Below are positions 59,334-64,000 of a stretch of 64,000 nt of DNA, one piece after another. The translations under genes and the position numbers were made by a program. Source of the stretch: Schlegelella_A sp963778525 (GTDB taxonomy: Bacteria > Pseudomonadota > Gammaproteobacteria > Burkholderiales > Burkholderiaceae_C); NCBI GenBank assembly GCA_963778525.1, contig CAVZUJ010000002.1, positions 62,001 to 126,000 on the forward strand, given 5' to 3'. Below the pieces are notes generated by a model, which was not told where the DNA came from, searched no databases, and worked only from the letters and a program-made list of their open reading frames with translations. Positions within the stretch are counted from its first letter, which is position 1. Each line of letters opens with the position of its first letter.

Positions 59334-59354
59334 ATGTCGATGGACAGCGCTGCT

Positions 59355-60473
59355 CTAGCGCATGAACGACGCATCCGCGCGAACGATCGACAGATCGACG
59401 AAGTCGACGCCGCCGTGGTTCGTGGGGCTGTAGGTCAGCTGCATGCCGCCGATGTCCATGTTCAATCCGTTCAGGGCCGCGAGCACCTTTTCGCGGGTCG
59501 GATGCGGGCCGGCGCGCCGCAGACCTTCGACCATCACCTTGGCGGCGGCGAAGCCTTCGACCATTGCCGGCGAGAGCTGAAGCTTCTGCGCCGCCGCCAG
59601 GTCGCCCGCCTCGCGGATCAGCGGCGCAGCCGAAGCGCGCTTCTCGTCCGGGAAGACCTGCGACACGATCGTGCCCTGCGCGTTGTTCCCCATCTGCTTG
59701 ATGATGCCGAGCGACGCGTTGTTCGAAAGCGTGATGATCTGCGCCTTCGACCCGGCGTCGCGGAAGGCCTTGGCGCCTTGGGCCAGGGTCGAGCCCGAGC
59801 AGATGAAGAGCACGGCCAGCGCTCCCGATTTCGTCACCTTCGGCGCGATGGCGCTGAAGTCGGGCTTGAAGCGGTCGAACTTCTCGTCCATGACCGGCTT
59901 GAGGCCGGCGTCGGCAAAGCCCTGGGTGGCGCCGACGAAAGCATCTGCGCCGAACGCGTCGTCGGAGCGGACGATGGCAATCGACTTCACGCCGACCTGG
60001 GCCAGGTGCTGGACCACGCGCTCGGCTTCGTGCTGATAGCTCGGCCGGACGTTGAAGACGTAGGGGTTCACCGGCTTGTGGAAGATCATCGCGCCGGTGG
60101 ACGGCGCGACCAGCGCGACCTTCGCGTCCGCCAGGACCGGAAGCATCGCCTGCGTGTTCGGGGTTCCGCGGCTCAGGAACAAGGCGACCACGCCCTTGTC
60201 GGCCAGTACTTTCGCGTTGGCGGCCGAGAGCTTCGGATCGAACTTGTCGTCCATCGAGATGAGCTGGATCTGCTGGCCGTAGATGCCGCCGCGGGCATTC
60301 ACCGCGTCGAAATACAGATGAGCGCCCTGTGCGGCTTCCTTGACGGCGTCGGCGACCGTGCCGCTGAACCCCGCGGTCTGTCCGATCAGGATCTGCGCCT
60401 GCGCGGCCACGCTTGCGCAAAGCAGGGTCGACAGGAGAACAAGAGCGCGGACGCCGGAGATTCGCGAGTTCAT
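59355..60473 (-). CDS. ABC transporter substrate-binding protein, branched-chain amino acid (LivJ-like) family
   Basis: 372 residues from ATG 60473, preceded by GGAG. Signal peptide ending ASVAAQAQ, then ILIGQTAGFSGTVADAVKEA, GIYGQQIQLISMDDKFDP, LVAPSTGAMIFHKP, NVRPSYQHEAER and later FICSGSTLAQGAKAF. This is the periplasmic-binding-protein type 6 fold. No permease or ATPase genes lie nearby, so it may be an orphan binding protein using another Liv system; the ligand is unknown. Confidence 0.9.
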   Translation of the reverse strand: MNSRISGVRALVLLSTLLCASVAAQAQILIGQTAGFSGTVADAVKEAAQGAHLYFDAVNARGGIYGQQIQLISMDDKFDPKLSAANAKVLADKGVVALFLSRGTPNTQAMLPVLADAKVALVAPSTGAMIFHKPVNPYVFNVRPSYQHEAERVVQHLAQVGVKSIAIVRSDDAFGADAFVGATQGFADAGLKPVMDEKFDRFKPDFSAIAPKVTKSGALAVLFICSGSTLAQGAKAFRDAGSKAQIITLSNNASLGIIKQMGNNAQGTIVSQVFPDEKRASAAPLIREAGDLAAAQKLQLSPAMVEGFAAAKVMVEGLRRAGPHPTREKVLAALNGLNMDIGGMQLTYSPTNHGGVDFVDLSIVRADASFMR

Positions 60474-60705
60474 TGAAGGTGGCTCCAATTTTTCGTGGGC
60501 ACAGAGTCCGCGCAACGACGCGGAGCCGGGTCGCCGGCCTTTGCGGCGCACCGGACGTCGGCCTTGAACAGGCGCGATCAAGCCGGCAGGGATGGTAACT
60601 CCGCGATCACGGTGCTCCGCCCCGCATGACGCGCCTGTGCGTGACAAAGCACGCGCTGTCGGCAGATGCCGAGGCGACGCGAGCCTCGCGCGCCACACCC
60701 GAGGC

Positions 60706-61842
60706 TCAGCCGCCGCGCCTCAGATCGACCACGCGCTCGGCCTGTTCGCTGTTGAGCCAGAGGCGACCGTGGATCCGCTGCGCGTCGAGATCGATCGTGC
60801 CATGCAGCGCGCCGCCATCGAGCGGTTCGCCATCGATCCCGGGCGCGAAGATGCGAATGCTGACGAAGACACGGCGAACGGGGACCGCCCGCGCCGCCGC
60901 GGCGCCCGACGCGGCTTCGTCGGCGCTGTCTTCGCTTTCTTCGTCGTCGCCCAGGATCCGGCCTTCGCCGCGATAGAAGACGCGACGCAGCTCGGTGCCG
61001 TTGCGTTGCTTCCAGAAATCGCGATAGTTCTCCCAGTCGGGGTCGTGCTGGATGTCGACCGCGCTGCTGGTGAGCTTCAGGTTGCGGCCGACCTGTTCGA
61101 GCACCAGAACCACCTGCTGGCCATCGCGCGAGCTCTGCGCGCCGCGAACGCCGATGCGCGCGCTCCACGGGCCCGAGAGATCCGCCGCCCGTTGCTTGCG
61201 CCAGCGCCACAAGCCCCAGCCGCCGGCCGCGAGCACGGCAACGCCAGCGATCCCGAGAGCCAGCCGACGCGCGGGCACGCCGCCCGACGTGTCGCCCGAG
61301 ACCGCGACGACCTCGTCGGCGAGCGGCATCGGTGTCGTCGTCGGCTGGGTCGCGTCCGCCCGTGGCTCGACCGGCGCGACGCCCAGCCGGCGCAGGTCGT
61401 CGGCGATCCGACCGAGGTCTTCGCGCCAGTCGTAGGCGCGCAGCCGCCCCCATTGCAGCTCGCTCAGCTGGTCGAAGGGCTTGGGCAGCGTGGCGCCGTC
61501 GGGCATCGCGTCGACCCCGTCGCAGAGCAGGGGAACGATGTGCGCCTTGGCGGCGATGCCGGCGTTGAGCTCGCCGCGGGCCGGGTCGTCTTCGCGCTCG
61601 ATGCAGCGCTTGCCGCTGGCATCGATAGCGCCGAGGTAATGGGGCGTGACCAGGACGAGGAGGACGGGGCAATCGTGCAGGGCGCTCGAGATCGCATCGC
61701 GCCAGCGCGAGCCGGCCGGGAGATCGTCCTTGTCGAGAAAGACCTGGTCGGCGCCAAAGCGGGCGTCGAGGTCGCGCGCCAGGGCGGTGGCCTTGTCGGC
61801 GCCGTCGCTGGAGCGATAGCTGATGAAGACGCGAGCGGTCAT
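60706..61842 (-). CDS. TIR-domain protein with one membrane span
   Basis: 378 residues. TIR domain at the N-terminus (ARVFISYRSSDG, VFLDKDDLPAGSRWRDAI, VLLVLVTPHYLGA), a linker, one span at about residues 192-210 (LALGIAGVAVLAAGGWGLW), and a C-terminal beta-rich domain of unknown family (VVLVLEQVGRNLKLTS). In the helix where SARM1-type NADases keep a catalytic Glu I read Trp47-Arg48-Asp49, so NADase activity is doubtful (aligned by eye). Could be a signalling or defence protein; no defence neighbours seen. Confidence 0.82.
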   Translation of the reverse strand: MTARVFISYRSSDGADKATALARDLDARFGADQVFLDKDDLPAGSRWRDAISSALHDCPVLLVLVTPHYLGAIDASGKRCIEREDDPARGELNAGIAAKAHIVPLLCDGVDAMPDGATLPKPFDQLSELQWGRLRAYDWREDLGRIADDLRRLGVAPVEPRADATQPTTTPMPLADEVVAVSGDTSGGVPARRLALGIAGVAVLAAGGWGLWRWRKQRAADLSGPWSARIGVRGAQSSRDGQQVVLVLEQVGRNLKLTSSAVDIQHDPDWENYRDFWKQRNGTELRRVFYRGEGRILGDDEESEDSADEAASGAAAARAVPVRRVFVSIRIFAPGIDGEPLDGGALHGTIDLDAQRIHGRLWLNSEQAERVVDLRRGG

Positions 61843-61986
61843 GGGCGGTCGTGGGTGGACTGGCGCGCAGTCTCACGCAGTCCGGGTCCGCAGACAAGCG
61901 GTTTGCCCCAATGATGGCAACTTGGGGGTTGATGCACAGTCTCGGACTTGCGGCGAAGGGCGGCCGGCACCGCGAGGAGGGATCAG

Positions 61987-62715
61987 GTGAGCGAAAGAAA
62001 AGCGGTTCTCGTCATCGGTGCAGGAGATTCGACCGGCGGCGCCATCGCCCGGCGCTTCGCCCGCGAGGGCTTCGTTGCCTGCGTCACGCGGCGCACGGCC
62101 GACAAGCTCGAGCCGCTGGTCGCGCAGATCCGCGACGAGGGCGGCGAGGCGCACGGCTTCGCTTCGGACGCGCGCAAGGAAGTGGACATGGAGACGCTGG
62201 TCGCGCACATCGAGCGCGAGATCGCGCCGATCGAGGTCGCCGTGTACAACGTCGGCGCCAACGTCCGCTTCGGCCTGGTCGAGACGACCGAGCGCGTGTA
62301 TCGCAAGGTCTGGGAGATGGGCGCGCTCGGCGGCTTCCTGATGGGCCGCGAGGTCGCCAGGCCGATGCTGCAGCGCGGCCGCGGCACGATCGTCTTCACC
62401 GGGGCGACAGCCAGCATGCGGGGCTCGGCCGGCTTTTCGGCATTTGCCGGCGCCAAGCATGCGTTGCGTGCGCTGGCCCAGAGCATGGCGCGCGAGCTCG
62501 GGCCCCAAGGCATTCATGTCGCCCACGTGGTCATCGACGGCGCCATCGACACCGCCTTCATCGCCGAGAACTTTCCCGAGCGCTATGCGAAGAAGGCCGA
62601 GGCCGGCATCCTCGATCCCGACGCGATCGCCGAGAACTACTGGAACCTGCATTGCCAGGTGCGAAGCGCGTGGACGCACGAGCTCGACCTGCGGCCCTGG
62701 ACCGAAACATGGTGA
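61987..62715 (+). CDS. SDR-family protein with Phe in place of the catalytic Tyr
   Basis: 242 residues from GTG 61987, behind a GAGGAGG site. Rossmann motif VIGAGDSTGGAIARRFA, YNVGAN (NAG motif variant), Ser143 in FTGATAS, but the YxxxK motif reads F153-AGA-K157. The Tyr that normally donates the proton is thus missing, so catalysis may be altered. The rest matches SDRs that often sit beside the isomerase type encoded next. It ends 4 bp before that gene. Confidence 0.88.
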   Translation: MSERKAVLVIGAGDSTGGAIARRFAREGFVACVTRRTADKLEPLVAQIRDEGGEAHGFASDARKEVDMETLVAHIEREIAPIEVAVYNVGANVRFGLVETTERVYRKVWEMGALGGFLMGREVARPMLQRGRGTIVFTGATASMRGSAGFSAFAGAKHALRALAQSMARELGPQGIHVAHVVIDGAIDTAFIAENFPERYAKKAEAGILDPDAIAENYWNLHCQVRSAWTHELDLRPWTETW

Positions 62716-62719
62716 GCGC

Positions 62720-63319
62720 ATGAACCCTGCGAACAAGCGCGTCGAATACTTCTTCGACTTCGGCAGCCCGACCTCCTATCTCGCCTGGACCCAGCTGCCG
62801 GGGATCGCGGCATCGGCGGGTGCCGAGATCGTCTGGCGGCCGATGCTGCTGGGCGGCGTCTTCAAGGCGACGGGCAATGCCAGCCCGGTGAGCGTCCCGG
62901 CCAAGGGTCGCTGGATGAACCAGGACATCGCGCGCTGGGCCAAGCGCTACGGCGTGCCGTTTCGCTTCAACCCGAGCTTTCCGATCAACACCCTGACCTT
63001 GATGCGCGGAGCCACGGGGCTGCAGATGCGCCGGCAGGATGATCTGATCCGCTATCTCGATCTGATGCACCGGGCGATGTGGGAGCAGGGCAGGAACCTG
63101 GGTGATGCGGCGGTGCTGGCCGCGACGCTGGTCGAAGGTGGATTCGATGCCGACGCCTTCGCCGCGCTGGTGGCCGACCCCGAGGTCAAGGCGGGGCTCG
63201 TCGCCACCACCGAGGAAGCGGTGACGCGCGGCGTGTTCGGAGCGCCGACCTTCTTCGTCGGCGAGACGATGTTCTTCGGCCAGGACCGGCTCGAGTTCGT
63301 CGAGGCGGCGCTGGCCTGA
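62720..63319 (+). CDS. 2-hydroxychromene-2-carboxylate isomerase-like protein (DsbA/GST-kappa fold)
   Basis: 199 residues. YFFDFGSPTSYLAWTQL near the N-terminus carries the Ser of HCCA isomerases where DsbA would have Cys. WRPMLLGGVFKATGN, FNPSFPINTLTLMRGA and GVFGAPTFFVGETMFFGQDRL follow. The family uses glutathione to isomerise chromene carboxylates in naphthalene breakdown, but most genomic members have unknown substrates. Same strand as the preceding SDR, 4 bp apart. Confidence 0.9.
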   Translation: MNPANKRVEYFFDFGSPTSYLAWTQLPGIAASAGAEIVWRPMLLGGVFKATGNASPVSVPAKGRWMNQDIARWAKRYGVPFRFNPSFPINTLTLMRGATGLQMRRQDDLIRYLDLMHRAMWEQGRNLGDAAVLAATLVEGGFDADAFAALVADPEVKAGLVATTEEAVTRGVFGAPTFFVGETMFFGQDRLEFVEAALA

Positions 63320-64000
63320 CTACAAGTCGGTGCGCAGCTTCCAGATCTCGGGGAACAGCACCACGTCGAGCATCTTGCGCAGGTAGCTGACGCCGCTGGT
63401 GCCGCCGGTGCCGCGCTTGAAGCCGATGATGCGCTCGACCGTCGTGACATGGCGAAAGCGCCAGAGCCGGAACGTGTCTTCGAGGTCGGTCAGCTCCTCG
63501 CCGAGCTGGTACAGGTCCCAGTAGGCCTCGGGGTCGCGGTACACGGTCAGCCAGGCCTGCTCGACGCCGGCGCTCGCCACGTAGGGCTGCGCCCAGTCGC
63601 GTTCCAGATGATCGGCCGGCACCGGCAGGCCGCGGCGCGCCAGCAGGCGCAGCGACTCGTCGTAGAGCGAGGGCGCGTCGTGCGCCGCCTGCACCAGCGC
63701 GAGCAGGTCGGGCCGGTGCGCGTGCGCCTTCAGCATCGCCGCGTTCTTGTTGCCGAGACGGAACTCGATCATCCGGTACTGCCAGCTCTGAAAGCCGCTG
63801 CTCGACGCCAGCGAAGGCCGCATCGCCGAGTACTCGGGCGGCGTCATCGTCGCCAGCACATCCCAGGCGTGGACGAGCTGCTCCATGATCTTGCTGACCC
63901 GCGCCAGCATCTTGAAGGCGCGCTGCAGCTGGTCGCCGGCGACCGCGCCGATGGCCGCCTCGAGCTCGTGCAGGAGCAGCTTCATCCACAGCTCGCTGAC
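63320..64000 (-). CDS. kynA: Tryptophan 2,3-dioxygenase (5' end outside window)
   Basis: The frame runs on to the window end; the visible part starts SELWMKLLLHELEAAI, which in the family follows a QHQT motif outside the window. Typical blocks: SSGFQSWQYRMIEFRLGN, the haem-binding His region FRHVTTVERIIGFKRGTGGTSGVSYL, and FPEIWKLRTDL at the end. It opens the indole ring of tryptophan to give N-formylkynurenine, the first step of the kynurenine route. Its stop codon is directly next to that of the convergent isomerase gene. Confidence 0.95.
   Translation of the reverse strand, partial: VSELWMKLLLHELEAAIGAVAGDQLQRAFKMLARVSKIMEQLVHAWDVLATMTPPEYSAMRPSLASSSGFQSWQYRMIEFRLGNKNAAMLKAHAHRPDLLALVQAAHDAPSLYDESLRLLARRGLPVPADHLERDWAQPYVASAGVEQAWLTVYRDPEAYWDLYQLGEELTDLEDTFRLWRFRHVTTVERIIGFKRGTGGTSGVSYLRKMLDVVLFPEIWKLRTDL

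Noticed and set aside
61906..61927. CCCCAA/TTGGGG inverted repeat between the TIR and SDR genes
   Set aside because: Only 6 bp per arm and no regulator nearby; could be chance.

Overview
This is a GC-rich, gene-dense chromosomal stretch with no rRNA, tRNA, CRISPR, prophage or complete insertion sequence that I can see. The gene set (Opp/Dpp-type ABC operon with a DUF1028 gene, RhlE, RsgA, EttA, QseBC-like and LytS/LytTR two-component pairs, HtrA, tryptophan 2,3-dioxygenase) and the codon use point to a betaproteobacterium, most likely order Burkholderiales. That assignment is inference from gene content, not a database match.

Layout. 1-2163: C-terminal part of a membrane protein with a lipase-like Ser motif. 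2172-11131 (minus): a Ser/Thr kinase with TPR-like repeats, then a peptide ABC transporter operon (read DUF1028, oppD, oppF, binding protein, dppB, dppC). A nested palindromic repeat of about 280 bp separates the two permease genes. 11237-29017 (minus): one tightly packed run of 17 genes, the most unusual part of the window. It joins (i) a proton-motive-force motor set of one ExbB/TolQ-like and two ExbD/TolR-like proteins with an AgmX/PglI-type TonB-like protein, (ii) three TPR proteins, two of them lipoproteins, (iii) several outer-membrane barrels (one with an SH3 domain, one DUF3570), (iv) an HzsA-related c-type cytochrome lipoprotein and a second haem-motif lipoprotein, and (v) TlpA thioredoxin, DUF4266 and ApbE flavin transferase. 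The motor/TPR/barrel part recalls the Agl-Glt envelope machine of myxobacteria, here joined to a redox module.

29325-33014 (minus): fatty-acid hydroxylase-like membrane protein, S9 peptidase lipoprotein, SDR. 33445-44394: RsgA, MFS transporter, NAD(P)-binding protein, RhlE, a small unknown protein, a methyltransferase, a large adenylate cyclase/AAA/TPR signalling protein, EttA. 44470-49230 (plus): zinc metalloprotease and a LytS/LytTR pair. 49252-52219 (minus): a GGDEF-EAL protein flanked by two small exported proteins sharing a short motif. 52266-55540 (minus): aminopeptidase P and type II NADH dehydrogenase-like protein. 55615-59282 (plus): QseBC-like pair followed by htrA, whose promoter carries four 11-bp-spaced direct repeats, so the pair probably controls htrA. 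59355-64000: branched-chain-amino-acid-type binding protein, membrane-anchored TIR protein, SDR, 2-hydroxychromene-2-carboxylate isomerase-like protein, and the C-terminal part of tryptophan 2,3-dioxygenase.

Caution: about a dozen single-base frameshifts break otherwise intact genes (binding protein, oppD, oppF, a TPR gene, two envelope-protein genes, ndh, htrA, probably pepP). They are mostly one-base insertions and the frames on both sides are well conserved, so indel errors in the assembly are more likely than true pseudogenes.
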